A stretch of 64,000 bases of DNA from Annulohypoxylon bovei var. microspora. Its lineage: Eukaryota > Ascomycota > Sordariomycetes > Xylariales > Hypoxylaceae. A program made the translations under genes and the position numbers. The stretch spans positions 186,001 to 250,000 of the forward strand of contig MU405249.1 in assembly GCA_022836615.1 (NCBI GenBank). Direction: 5' to 3'. The notes under the pieces are model-generated. The model had not been told where the DNA came from and did no database searches. It saw only the letters and a list, made by a program, of their open reading frames with translations. Shown here piece after piece: positions 25,801 to 36,923 of this stretch (its first letter is position 1; every line of letters starts with the position of its first letter).

Positions 25801-26808
25801 CATTTCCCTTCTCTGGACTTAATCGCCGCGTCTCTCCTGAGCCCGGGCGAGTATTTTCGATGATAGTGTTCACCTCCTCAACAACATGCTTCAACTTGAA
25901 GTAGGCATCGCTCGGCGGTAGTCTCAGCTCGAGTATTAGTCTATCCATCTTGTTGATTATTAACGTCATCGGGATATCTTCGAGGACGGCATGTTTGATG
26001 ATCTGCTCTGTGTTGACTTGGACACCTTCCACCACGTCTACCACCAGCGCAACTCCGTCCACTAGACGCAATGCTGCCGCGACCTCGTCGACGAAATTAA
26101 CATGGCCTGGGGTATCTATTATGTTAAATAAGTGTGACTTGCCCTTGGTGCTTTGCAGTACCAAGCTCATCGGTGCCGCCTTCACGGAAACACCCCTTTC
26201 CCTCTCTACAATGTGGGTATCGGTATATCGTAGTTGCTCATCTCTCTTCTTTCCCTGTCGCTTCTCTAATCTATCGGCGATATCGTGGGTCTCAAGAACC
26301 AGCATATCCATGAATGCGGTCTTGCCATGATGGAGGTCTCCAGCTAGGGCTATATTCCGTATTTGGTCGGGGAAGTTCATGAGATCGGTCATGAAGTTGC
26401 GGTCGAAGCGGACAGGAGGGAGGTCTTCCTCTTCGATAGAAAACTTCTTCACATCGACGGGCGCGACGATGGGTTGCGATAGCGGTTGCGCATCCTCTTC
26501 TTCTACTAATATCTCGACACCCGGACCATAGACCTGTTCCGCTGACGGGTAGTACTGTTTATCCTCGTGTAATATCACCGCATTCGATGACCCTTCGTCT
26601 ATTTCCATTAACTCCTGCCCTGTAACTTCGGGCACCTCCTCAGGGAGGGTGTCGTCGAGATACGCGCCCAGGTCGACTCCATGCTCGGACTCTTCCTCAG
26701 ATGCTTCGGCATCCTCCCCAATAAAATTTCCGAATCTGTACAAAACGGTTAGTCTAGAAATAATACCTGAATTTACGGGAGCACTAACTCATCATAGAGG
26801 TCATCCAT
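22855..26808 (-). CDS. SNU114: U5 snRNP GTPase SNU114 (EFTUD2/Cwf10 family)
   Basis: Four exons on the minus strand, 26808-26789, 26735-24455, 24243-24156 and 23420-22855, give 984 residues, the usual family length. The 20-nt first exon supplies MDDLYDE, the family's normal start. An acidic N-terminal domain (about residues 1-110) precedes an EF-2-like GTPase: P-loop GDLHHGKT (about 139-146), DTPGHVNF (about 214), NKMD (about 268). EF-2-like domains II-V follow; LQDDTLEVDKTLLRSVR and CEEPIRNTKF are split by introns 2 and 3, and IFRGGGQIIPTARR is intact in exon 4. Snu114 regulates Brr2 unwinding of U4/U6 and spliceosome disassembly with Prp8. Introns are 53, 211 and 735 nt; the last is unusually long. 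Exon 4 is strikingly richer in C/G-ending codons than exon 2. The gene is divergent from ERG10, sharing a 568-bp spacer. Confidence 0.95.
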
Positions 26809-27376
26809 AGCGTCAAGTAGTGTTAGGCGGAAGTCAATTGGTTCTATGTGGTGTTATATTGAAAAGGTTGATGTCACGGTCAAAAAAAGTTACAGAATCT
26901 CGATGCAAGGCTGATTAGAAGCGCGTCTCTAGTGGGTCTCTTGCTGTGGCGGAAGTCAAAATCTGTAGTGGCTAATGGCAAGGCTGGAGCAGTGGAGCCG
27001 AGTAAATTGGGACTTCTGCTGAACTCTGGCACTCTCCGATAAGCGGTCTATGCTGGGGCTTAACTTCACCCCACCAACCTTACTTGTCCTAGTCGACCAA
27101 TCCCAGGAACGCGGTGACAACCCCACTACCCTATTTGGTAAGACCCTGCTTTAAACTCGGGACGTACCTTGTTAGGCCAATTCCGAGAGGGTAAAGATTA
27201 TCGGAGGAGGGGCGCTGGGGCGGTGAACTTTTTTATTTACTTGTGTTCCCAATAGCTCAACAACTTTTACTTCTTAGGAGAACAATAATAGAATTAGAAT
27301 TTTTAACATTTCTTTTTCCTCCAAGCAACCTAACACCTTCTCGCCGTTAGTCTCCGTCGAATTCAGTCCGTTCAAA
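26809..27376. promoter_or_regulatory. Shared divergent promoter region, SNU114 / ERG10
   Basis: A 568-bp spacer separates the two start codons. It includes a CCAAT-type word (GACCAATCC near 27097), and a pyrimidine-rich stretch with CAAG-type motifs just before the ERG10 ATG (about 27300-27376) typical of fungal transcript starts. Both promoters must lie here; exact elements are not defined. Confidence 0.6.
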
Positions 27377-28801
27377 ATGTCTGGTCTCCCTACCGTTTAT
27401 ATCGTTTCAGCTGCCCGAACGCCTGTGGGCTCATTCCTAGGGTACCAACTCCTACCCCTCCCCCCTTTAATATGTAACCCGTGAAACTTACCCCTGAATT
27501 GCTAGAACACTATCGAGTCTCAGCGCCACCCAGCTAGGATCTCACGCTATCAAGGGTATGACTTTCCTATCCCTTAGATTGTGACATATCCTAGAGTGTC
27601 ACTTGCTCACACGACCATCCGTAGCTGCCATCGAGCGAGTCCCCCAGATCAAGCCTGAAGATGTAGAGGAGGTCTTCTTCGGCAATGTGCTGTCCGCCAA
27701 GTACGTCCCCACTGTTGTCTCCCAACCCAACGAAGATCAGGAGATCGAGTCGAGCCTAACTAAAGCTAACACCACTTTCCCTCCTCCAGTCTCGGCCAAG
27801 CACCCGCCCGACAATGTGCCCTCGGCGCCGGCATCCCGGACTCCGTCGTCTGCACGGGCGTGAACAAGGTGTGCGCCTCGGGCCTGAAGGCCATCATCCT
27901 CGGCGCCCAGACCATCATAACGGGGAACGCGTCGATCGTCGTGGCCGGCGGCGCCGAGTCCATGTCCAACGTGCCGCACTACCTGCAGACCCTGCGCAAC
28001 GGCGCCAAGTTCGGCGACCAGACCCTCGTCGACGGCATGCTGAAGGACGGCCTCACCGACGCCTACGGCAAGAAGGAGCATATGGGCCTGTCCGGTGAGC
28101 TGTGCGCCGACGACCACTTCATCACCCGCGAGCAGCAGGACGCCTACGCCATCGAGACCTACACCCGCGCCCAGAAGGCCACCGCCGACGGCGTCTTCGC
28201 CGCCGAGATCGTCCCCGTCGAGGTCAGCGGCGGCCGCGGCAAGCCCGCCGTCAAGATCACCACCGACGAGGAGGTCAAGAACCTCAACGCCGACAAGCTG
28301 AAGACCGTGCGTCCCGTCTTCAAGGCCCAGAACGGCACCGTCACCGCCGCCAACGCCGCGCCCCTGAACGACGGCGCCGCCGCCCTCGTCCTCATGTCCG
28401 AGGCCAAGGTGAAGGAGCTGGGCGTGACGCCCATCGCCAAGATCCGCGGATGGGGCGACGCCGCGCGCGAGCCCGAGCGCTTCACCACGGCCCCTGCCCT
28501 GGCCATCCCCAAGGCCATCAAGCACGCCGGCCTAACGGACAAGGACGTCGAATTCTACGAGATCAACGAGGCCTTCTCGGTCGTCGCGTTGGCCAACATG
28601 AAGATCCTAGGCCTGTCCCCCGACCAGGTCAACGTGTTCGGCGGCTCCGTCGCCATCGGCCACCCGCTCGGGTGCTCCGGCGCCCGTATCGTGACGACCC
28701 TGACCACGGTGCTGCGCGAGAAGAAGGCCAAGATCGGCGTCGCCGGCATCTGCAACGGCGGCGGCGGCGCCAGCGCCATCGTCATCGAGAGCCTGCAATG
28801 A
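27377..28801 (+). CDS. ERG10: Acetyl-CoA C-acetyltransferase (acetoacetyl-CoA thiolase)
   Basis: Exons 27377..27441, 27506..27555, 27625..27700 and 27790..28801 encode 400 residues, normal for a biosynthetic thiolase. It condenses two acetyl-CoA to acetoacetyl-CoA, the first step towards mevalonate and ergosterol. Visible signatures are the N-terminal VYIVSAARTPVGSFLGTLSS, the acyl-enzyme cysteine in NKVCASG (Cys92), NEAFSVV, the active-site histidine in GHPLGCSGAR (His355) and the second catalytic cysteine in GICNGGGGASA (Cys385). There is no mitochondrial presequence, so the main form should be cytosolic. The fourth exon uses almost only C/G-ending codons, suggesting high expression or a local GC island. 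The stop sits in the leaky context TGA CTA G and is followed by an in-frame tail ending SHI (see separate entry). Introns are 64, 69 and 89 nt. Confidence 0.95.
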
Positions 28802-28867
28802 CTAGGCCCCAGCAGCAACAATACAGAAGAAACAGGATCCCACAAGAGGAGAGATTCTCACATATAA
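28799..28867 (+). other. Candidate stop-codon readthrough extension of ERG10 ending in SHI
   Basis: The ERG10 stop TGA (28799-28801) is followed by CTAG, matching the UGA CUA(G) context known to promote translational readthrough in fungi and animals. Twenty-one further codons stay in frame to a TAA at 28865-28867, ending KRRDSHI. Ser-His-Ile resembles a peroxisomal targeting signal type 1 ([SAC][KRH][LMI], with Ile less usual), preceded by basic residues that favour PTS1 recognition. Translation and localisation of this form are inferred, not shown. Confidence 0.45.
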
Positions 28868-29658
28868 CTGGGTTATGTTAGGTTAGGTTAGGCCGGACTA
28901 GACGGTATGTTTCAACAAACAGACACGTCGAGGAAGAGGCGAGCCCCTCGGTTAAATGGGGGAATGAGAAGGGTGGATGAGGGACGAAGAATATACGGAT
29001 GCCATTTTACGCGAGGATGACCCAAGAATAGAGGCTTAGCTAATACGTTGGGGTGCATACGGTAGCTTTTTCCCATCCCAAATCTAATCCACCGTATCTC
29101 AGGTACCAGTAAATAGTAGAAAATAACAGATAATTCTAAAATTTCTTCATGTGTAAGTTGATGTGATATGTATCCGTTTTTGTAAAGTGAGGTGAGATTA
29201 TAGCCTATTCTACTATTTGTCCTTTTCCTTCTCTAGGTAGGTACCCTTTAGCTAGGAACAAATCACTTGAGCAAGCAGACATGAAATCACAAAATTGCGG
29301 AAGACGTAAATCAAGTTCTGAATGAATTCATCAAGCTATAGTACATACAAGCAAAGTAAAAAAAAAAAACAGCCAAAAAGATAAAAGCCATGATCCTGTC
29401 CAGCCAAGTCGACCTCAGCGTACTCTGGCTACACTAGTCTCGCGTGCGTTCATGCGTGTGCAACAACAAAAAGGGGAACGAGATTGCTCACGCGTGATAA
29501 GGAGGTAAAAAAGGTCTGCGTAGAGTCCCGCCGCTAAACGCCTGCCGTGATGCCTTTTGCTTATCATCAAATTTCGCCACCGCCGTCTGATTACTCCTGA
29601 GGTTTACCACGTAGGCGAACCGAAACGAACATGCAAAAGTCAAGGGGGGTCCGATCGC
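28802..29658. other. Spacer between convergent ERG10 and SIN3
   Basis: Holds the 3' UTRs of ERG10 and SIN3. A short GTTAGG tandem at 28877-28892 resembles telomere-like repeat but is only about two and a half units. There is an A-tract at about 29360-29370 and a TAGGTAGGTACC word near 29237. No gene seen. Confidence 0.55.
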
Positions 29659-32600
29659 TCATTCAACTCCTTCCGTAGTATCGGCATCTTCTCCGAGGCC
29701 GTTGGTATTCGGCGAGACACCATCTTTAAACCACTTCTGGAACTTCTCGTTCACTTTCTGAACTTCGTCTTGGCTGTTACCGCGCATCCAAGCATTGTTC
29801 ATTATCATCTTCTCTCTAAACCGTTGCTCGCGGTGCTCGGTGATAGCACGGCGGTACTCATCAGCGGCAGCCTTGTCCTTATCATCACCTGGCTCAGTCG
29901 CATAAATAAAGAATTCAGATGTATCCTTCTCCCAAACTATCTTGTTGGAGTTAAGACAGATGCGAAGAACCAAGCTTTCATCATACACGAGAGGCTTTGG
30001 TGCATCACCATCGTCAGAATCTGCCTCGCTCGATGGGAGATTGCGAGCAAGGACCGACTTTTGAAGTCGAGACCTGGGGATACCTTCGGTAGGTTCGACT
30101 CGCATGTACGAGGAGATGTAGTACTGCCATCTCTCACGAAGTTCCATCTCGTCCATGTAGAAGGTCGTCTCGTCGCGCTGCAGCCAACGAATTGTGGCCT
30201 CGTGTTTCTGAGGGAACTAGATAAAGCTATTAGCAACTGAATATGCACGAATTGGCAGTTAGAATTATACATACCCAACAAATGACAAACATGTCACCAT
30301 CCTTAATGCACTTCTCGGCATATTTTCGAGCACTGATCTCGGTTTGGTAACTGGTCTCCTCGTTGTGACGACTGTTCAGAAAATGGGTGATAAGATCGGG
30401 TGTCTTTTCCTTGGCGTCGGGGCTGGTACAAGTGAGGGCAAGACGGCATAAGATTCTGAGGAGATCTTGGATCGTGTACAAGGTCCAGCCCTTCTTAAGG
30501 TAGTAATGACGGAGAACTTCTTGAAAACGATTCTCGTCGATCTCTCCGGTGATGTAGTCCTCGATAAGCTCGACTGTCTTAGGCCAGAAGGAAGCAGGAT
30601 CATTCTCATCAAAATAGGTAATTTCGTTTATAGAAATACCAAGCTCCTTGGCCGGCTTCTTGCTCTTCGATCGGGTAATTTCTTCCGAGACGCTGTTCTT
30701 ACTGTCTTTGACAGCCTTCAGACGCTTGTAGAGTGTCTGAAAGACAGTAAAGAAGACGTAAATGGACTGGTTGCAGAAGAAATTGTACCATGGGCGAGGG
30801 AAGAATCCGTCCGCCTTTAACTCCCCATCAGCATCTAGCAATGGATTGTCACCCTTCACGACTGTCGCCCGTGGCACAATAGGTAGCCATCGTTCGTTAG
30901 ACTGTTCGGTCGGGATGGAATCGTCGGGGGCATCGGCCATCTCTTCTTCGTTTGCAGAACCAGCATCGGGCGTCGTCTCTTTGCTACCGGACGCAGCGCT
31001 ATCTTCCTTCTGGTGTCTGGTCTTCGTGCCGTTGCGACCGGGATCTAATACACCGCGGAGCAAGTCGGACTTTTTACCATTACGCCTGGAACGACCATTG
31101 GTCAATTCCGCTGGGAGTTGCTCCTCTGCATCTTCCTCGCCAGACTCGCGATCAATGTCGTGAAGTCGGTCTTGGACCTTATCCTCGGGCAATTCAAAGA
31201 ACTGTGGGATGAAAAACTCAAAGAAATCAACAATACGTTCCTTCTCAGTCGCACTGTGATGTCCATTGTTTGTCCCATACAGAACCATGAATCGTAGTAA
31301 ATCGAGTATCACCTCACGGTCGCCCAGCTCGTGAGTAAATTGGTATCGAGGAACCGTGTTCTTCGAGCTACGCAAGCGTCGCTGCTCTTCGTGTTTTGTC
31401 TTGATGACATCCACGAGGTGCTTGGCAGAGAAGTTTCGCTTGTCGTTCTGCTTGACCTGGATACCCATGTGGTCCAAACTCTTGAGATGCATGATCTCTG
31501 TCTGTGCCTGCCACACTTTCTCCCACTCTCGCTGGGTAAAACGCCATTCCTCGTCTTTCTGCTTAAGTCGCGCAAGTACAACAGGAACGACGGCAAAAGG
31601 ATCCGTGAACATGTCGCTGACAACGTCGAGCCCCTTCTCGTTGCCATAGATCTTCTTGAGAACACGCTTGAAGATCGAGGTGCTAGAGCCTCCAAGTCCG
31701 GCCGGCATCTGAAACGTCTCTCGTTCTTGAGCAGTCAGATTCAACATCTGTTGGGCAATCGGCTCCAGTAATTGTATGCATTTAACATTAGCCTCGATAT
31801 TGAAGTCGTAGTCATGTCGTTCCTCTTCGATTCGATGAAGGCCTTCCTCGAAAGCGTTTTTGCGATGGGCAACAAAACCAGAGTCTTCAGAGGCCCAGGT
31901 TGGATGAGACGCCCATTCGTCATTGAGTACAGCATTGCACATCTCATCTCGGCCGCCACAAGGCTTTAGCTTCTCCTGTAATGAAGTAGTCAGTAGACAG
32001 TTCTATTTCTCAATATTAGAAAATATTACGCACCCTACGAGGCAATAGCCGGTAGCTTGGGCCGATAGCTCGACAGTTGCTCAACGAGACCTTCTCCATC
32101 GGCGGTCTGGGTCGATTCTCGATAATATCGTCTACACCCTCATAACCTACAAATCCCTTAAACCAGGTCATGAGTTCGCCATTTCCGCCAATAAACTGGC
32201 TGGCTTTGTGGACGAGATCGTTGGTATCGATTAGGCTCTGCGAATACATGTTGCAGAGCTTCAAAAATTCGTTCATGGTAGACCGATTTCCGATATATTT
32301 CTTGACCTTCTCGAAGAAACCCAGTTCGTCGGGGGTCGCATTCGCTGTGGATGTGGGAGGTAATGGCTCAGGAAGAACCGGAGTGAGTGTTGGTTCGATG
32401 GTCGGCGCATCTGTAGGCAAGGGCTTATGGTTGAGCTTCGGTCTCTTGCTGACGGGTCCGACTCCAGGAATCGAGCGAGATCCCGGTGCTGGACTATCAA
32501 CCATCGCGGTTGCAGGAGGAGGGGCTTGTTTATCGTTGCGAGGGCGCTTTCGGCTGTCTTTACTCGCGCTGGCGGGAGGTGCAAAAGCTCCAACTGGAGG

Positions 32601-34839
32601 CATCTTTTGGCCGTCTCTCACACTGTGGTTTGGTTGTGGGGTGGTTTGGGTAAGGCCGGCGGTCATAGCGAAGACGTCTTCGGCCTTTGCGCCGTTGGCC
32701 TTATTTGACGCGGCAGATTCAGGTAGGAATTGCTTAAAATCTTCTAAAAGATCAGGCGCAGCGTTGAATAAGGTAGTCACTTGCGCATAAACATCCTGTA
32801 TAGGTTTCTGTTCGCGCTGGTATGTCTGAAGAATCTCGAGGAATTGTTTGTAAATCTCAGGTTTGTCCTGAAAGCGATTCTAGGCGCACAGGTCAGTAGC
32901 TATTCTAGTGGTCCTCTTACTCGTGCCAGTTTTTGAACTTTCTAAAATTTCTAACATGCAAATGCAAATTATTGTGGAGAGTGAATCGAAGGAGGGGGGT
33001 GGGTTTGCCAGTATATTCTTCATGTTTATCTCACCTTTATTTTATTCACATAGCTTATAGCGTGATTGAATTCAACTGGTCCGCGTTTCTCCATGTTTGC
33101 TTGCTGATTACCATTGCTAGGCCCGCCTTGAGAGCCACCCGGGGTCGGGGTGAGGGCGTTGCGAGTTGTAGGCGCGTTAGGTGTAGTGGAATTATTCTGG
33201 ACCTGCGATGTGCTTCGGTGTTGTTGGACAGCAGGAGCCGGTCCTTCGAAAGTTGAAGCTTGTGCTTGTTGACCAGCTGCAAATAAGCTTGGGCCATTCG
33301 ATATGGGCGCGCTAAAAGAAGCTTCCGGGCTTTCTATGCTATGCTGTGGTGGTGGCGGTGGCGGTGGTGGATGTTGTTGCCAGTTGCTACCGCGGTGATT
33401 GAAAAAGGGCCCATTCGAACCAGGTTGGCCATGCGCGTTGTCGCCTTGGTTTGCTCTGCCTGTTATCGACTGAACCGTCGTTCCCATCGGTGTAGTTACT
33501 CGAATAGTGTTGGGGTCGTTACCTGCACCACACTCGATTCTGTAGCCAGGAGGGAGAAAAGTGTTGAAGCCTTGGATAAGATTCGGATGCCCCGCAAAAA
33601 GCTCCGACACACGGTTGATGACTCCTGGGGTGTCAATACTGACCCTGGAAGTTAGCTCATATACCATTCCATTTTGCTTCGGGACATAAACTGACGTTTG
33701 GCTCTTGAAATCTTTCATGATATCAAGGAACTTGTTGTAGACATCCGGCTGGTCGGAAAACTGTACCTTGACCTGGTCCAGGTAACTCAGGGCATCCTGC
33801 GAAGACTGCATATTAGTAAATAGACAAATGTATATCAGTATATGGTCAATGAATCTAGCGAACCCCTTGAGCTCTATACCAATACATCGTTTGCGGATCA
33901 AGCCCTATCCACCACATTGCGCGGTAATTGGGCATCGTGATAATGCGAAAACTACTTCAGTAAAGGAAAATGAACAAGGTAGGGAATATGATAAAGGCGC
34001 GTTTATCAATGAGAGAAAAGCAGTATTCCCAGTTTTGCAAGCTGTCAAAAGGGCCATGCAAGAGATCATTCTTGATTTCTTTCAGGTAAAATATCCATAT
34101 CCGTAGAAAACGTAAAGGCATCCGAGGGAAGGAGCAAACTAAGCGGGTAGGGGTATATATTAAGTGCCATGTGAATGTGCCTAGAAACGGCAGCGGCAAC
34201 AATACTAGCGACCCAACTACACTAGAAGAGATATAGGGGACACGGGGGCGGAAATCGGAGCGAGCCTACTCCCAAATTCCCATCGAGTAGACGACGATAA
34301 AGCATGGATATATAACTTACATTAAGTATAGGTTGTTGTCCCTGTGGCATGCTACCAGCATTACCACTAGGGATCGGGTGTGCTCCTCCAGGAATCGCAC
34401 CACCACTGCCGCCAAATGGGATGTTTTGAGAGCCGCGGTTAGCCTCTTGTTGTAGTGGTCCGCCGAATAGATGGTTTGAGGGCGCCGAAGAGCTAGACGG
34501 TGCTGGGTTGTGTCCGCCTATAGCTCCAAACATTTGGCTTGAAGCATTCTGTGCATTGTGTGGTATGGAGCGATTCGCATCGGCTTGTAATGGACCGCCA
34601 AACGAGCTTACGGGAACTGAGGGGGCGCCGAGAGGAATAGGAGGTCCCGAACCTCCATGAGTCGCAAGGAGGCCACCGGGACTATGGATGGCGCCAGGGA
34701 GGCGCGAAGCGACGGGTTGGTGAATTTGAAGGGATGCAGTATTGCTTTGGCGTGGGGTTCCAGCTGGAAACTGTTCTCTCTGGTGCCGCTCGACCGACTC
34801 GCGGTCGCGGTGCGACATGTCTTCGGGATGCGAATTCAT
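29659..34839 (-). CDS. SIN3: SIN3 transcriptional corepressor scaffold (three PAH domains)
   Basis: Six exons on the minus strand, 34839-34321, 33796-33696, 33638-33035, 32879-32034, 31975-30275 and 30216-29659, encode 1442 residues. A Gly/Pro/Gln-rich N-terminus (1-173) precedes PAH1 (about 174-243, DALSYLDQVKVQF), PAH2 (about 399-465, HAISYVNKIKNRF) and PAH3 (about 585-655, LGFFEKVKKYIG). The histone-deacetylase interaction domain begins at VSLSNCRAIGPSYRLLPRR and includes GGRDEMCNAVLNDEW. SIN3 holds the Rpd3-type deacetylase complex in the nucleus. PAH1, PAH2 and the HID each become continuous only with the introns proposed. Intron 1 is 524 nt; intron 2 is 57 nt and stop-free within PAH1; exon 6 has two in-frame candidate acceptors 9 nt apart (exon start 30216 or 30207). 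A likely 5' UTR intron spans 34860-35053. Confidence 0.93.
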
Positions 34840-36219
34840 TTCTCTTCAAAAGCGCAGATCTAAAAGACGAAGGTGTTAGTCAAGATGACCTTTCATGTAA
34901 GAATATGCGCGCGTCGATAGAAGCGAAACTCAATGAAGCAAGTCAGGGGATCGACGGTCGGGACGAGTGATGAATCCCCAAGACCATCGTGTTCAACCAA
35001 GTCAAGGGAAACAAAGATTAATTCTAAATAATCGAAGATTAGAATAGACTTACTTCCTACATGGATGCAGCTCGTGTATAGAAAAAGAGTGTGTAATACT
35101 GAAGACGATATCGACAAGCTGGATGGTGGGAAGGGTAAAAAAGCTAGACAGATGAGATCAAGCTGTCGCGGCTTTGGGGACTTTCCTCAGTGCGATCGGC
35201 GACGCGCGATAACAGTCGGAAAAGCAAGAGATCCGCTTTATTTTATTAGAAAGTCACGTGTAGATAAGAAAACACATAAGTTTGTTTCTTATTGTTCCTA
35301 ATTAAGCTTAGCCTTCTCCTGAAAGGTCATTCTTATCTTATCAACAATGGCCCATTGGACACATCACGTCATTGAAGCAAGCCGAGCTATTTTCTAAATT
35401 TGTTTAAAATCATTAACATCCTCATCGGAACCTTACATAGCAGAATAAATTTAAGGTTCAGTGTAGAGTTACACATTAAGACGCTCTCGTTAGTTTGAAC
35501 TTTCTAGAACTTGTGGCTTAACATTAGATGAGAACATAGCTTGCTTAAATGATAAAAGTCATGTAACTCGCGGTTTTGTTTGACTAATGACTAATGACTA
35601 GGTAGGTAATGACTAGATACTCATTGGCTTGTTTGATATTCGCAAAAATCTTGCTTCTAAGATCAAATATAACATTTTCTATTAAACAGTATACAAGTAT
35701 CTAGATATTTACCTGGAGTGGTATGTTTAGGCATTAAATATGATTTACTTGGTAATATCATAGTTATAAAACACGGATATGTTGACAAGTGCACTCTTCT
35801 TCCTATTAGCCCTTACGAAATTTTACTAATATTTAAAGCGGTGAAATAACTAGGTAAATAGCTTAAACACCAACATATCCATCCTATAGTGTCCCTCATG
35901 ATGTTGACTTCTTAAATTATACGATCAAACAAGGTATAGCTAGTCTCTAATCATCAAGACAAATATTAGGTATATTGTGTCAAAATCCCCCCCAAACTCC
36001 ATCCGTTTGCCAGATTAACCTAAGAAACCCGACCCATGTATGCGTAATAAACATTCTTGTTAGCTTGAAGACCACCATGCTCTTTCCTAGAGCCAATACG
36101 CATCGCATAGTATAGACATTCCCAGAGACTTTGGATCCATGGTTATACCCACGTCCAGAAAACACAGATAGAAATATAGTCCTCTGCCCTTAACTTGCCA
36201 CTCCATCAAAGCTCCTAAA
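34840..36219. other. SIN3 5' UTR/promoter and 3' region of FAS1 gene
   Basis: A probable SIN3 5' UTR intron runs on the minus strand from a GTAAGT donor at 35053 to an acceptor at 34860 with a TGACTAAC branch site. Further upstream the DNA is AT-rich, with a short GACTAAT tandem near 35580-35600 followed by CTAGGTAGGTA. No additional gene is recognisable. Confidence 0.6.
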
Positions 36220-36923
36220 TTAGGCGTAGTTCCGAACCCCTTTCAAAATCCATAGCTCGCCATTCCCAACTCGACTAGCGATGCTATCAACTTCGATCCC
36301 ATCAGGTTGTATCTGAGCACCGTTAGCAAACATTCCCCTCTCTAGATATTATCAAGACAACTTACCACTTTAACACCATCCTTCATCTCCCACCAAACCT
36401 CCCTATCTCCATCTAACAGTGTCTTAACCTTCTCATTCTCTGGCCACGGGCTCTCCGGCACAACATGCGCCTCCACGAACCTCCTCAGGTTCCTCTGCGC
36501 CCTGTCCTGACCATCTCCACCCTCGTACGCATTCGCGCCAAGCACCTCATAGTCCTTCGGGTCCTCCCACGGCTTCCGCGGCAGGTTCTCGACGGCGGAG
36601 TTGAGCGGGGCCAGCACGGTGCTGTTGCGCGCCCCGTCGTCGAGCCGCGAGGATATCGCCGCGATGTCGCGCGTGAACCCGGCGAATATGTTGATGCTGC
36701 GATCGCGCCCCATCACGTCCGAGATCAGCACGCCGCCCTGCTGCGGCGGCGGCTGCTTCGGGCCCGCGGGCTGCGAGTCGGGGAGTGGCATGACGGGGCC
36801 GAGGTCCATGAGCGGCTTTTGCGTGTTGGGTTTCTTGAGGCTGATGCCGTACGGGAGGGCGACGAGGTGGGCGGATGCGGTCGCGGCTAGGAGGTGGATG
36901 GTATATAGCGTTGACAGCCTCAT
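36220..36923 (-). CDS. FAS1 (fasciclin)-domain secreted protein
   Basis: Exons 36923-36366 and 36312-36220 on the minus strand encode 216 residues; the 53-nt intron has GTAAGT, a TTGCTAACG branch site and CTCAG. The N-terminus (MRLSTLYTIHLLAATASAHL) is a good secretory signal peptide. A single FAS1 domain spans about residues 75-215: SINIFAGFTRDIAAISSRL, the TVLAPLNSAVENLP strand-helix, a loop with an ANAYEGGDG insertion, and the closing IQPDGIEVDSIASRVGNGELWIL strand pair recovered from exon 2. FAS1 proteins are cell-surface or vacuolar adhesion-type proteins; small single-domain fungal members have poorly defined roles. The central coding part is very GC-rich compared with the flanks. The Pro-rich stretch after the signal (about residues 45-62) is probably a flexible linker. 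Confidence 0.88.

Noticed and set aside
27737..28525. Long minus-strand frame opposite ERG10
   Set aside because: Produced by the GC-ending codon bias of ERG10 exon 4; the + strand encodes an unmistakable thiolase.
28877..28892. Telomere-like GTTAGG repeats
   Set aside because: Only about two and a half units, with six-base GTTAGG rather than TTAGGG phasing fixed, inside a normal 3' UTR.
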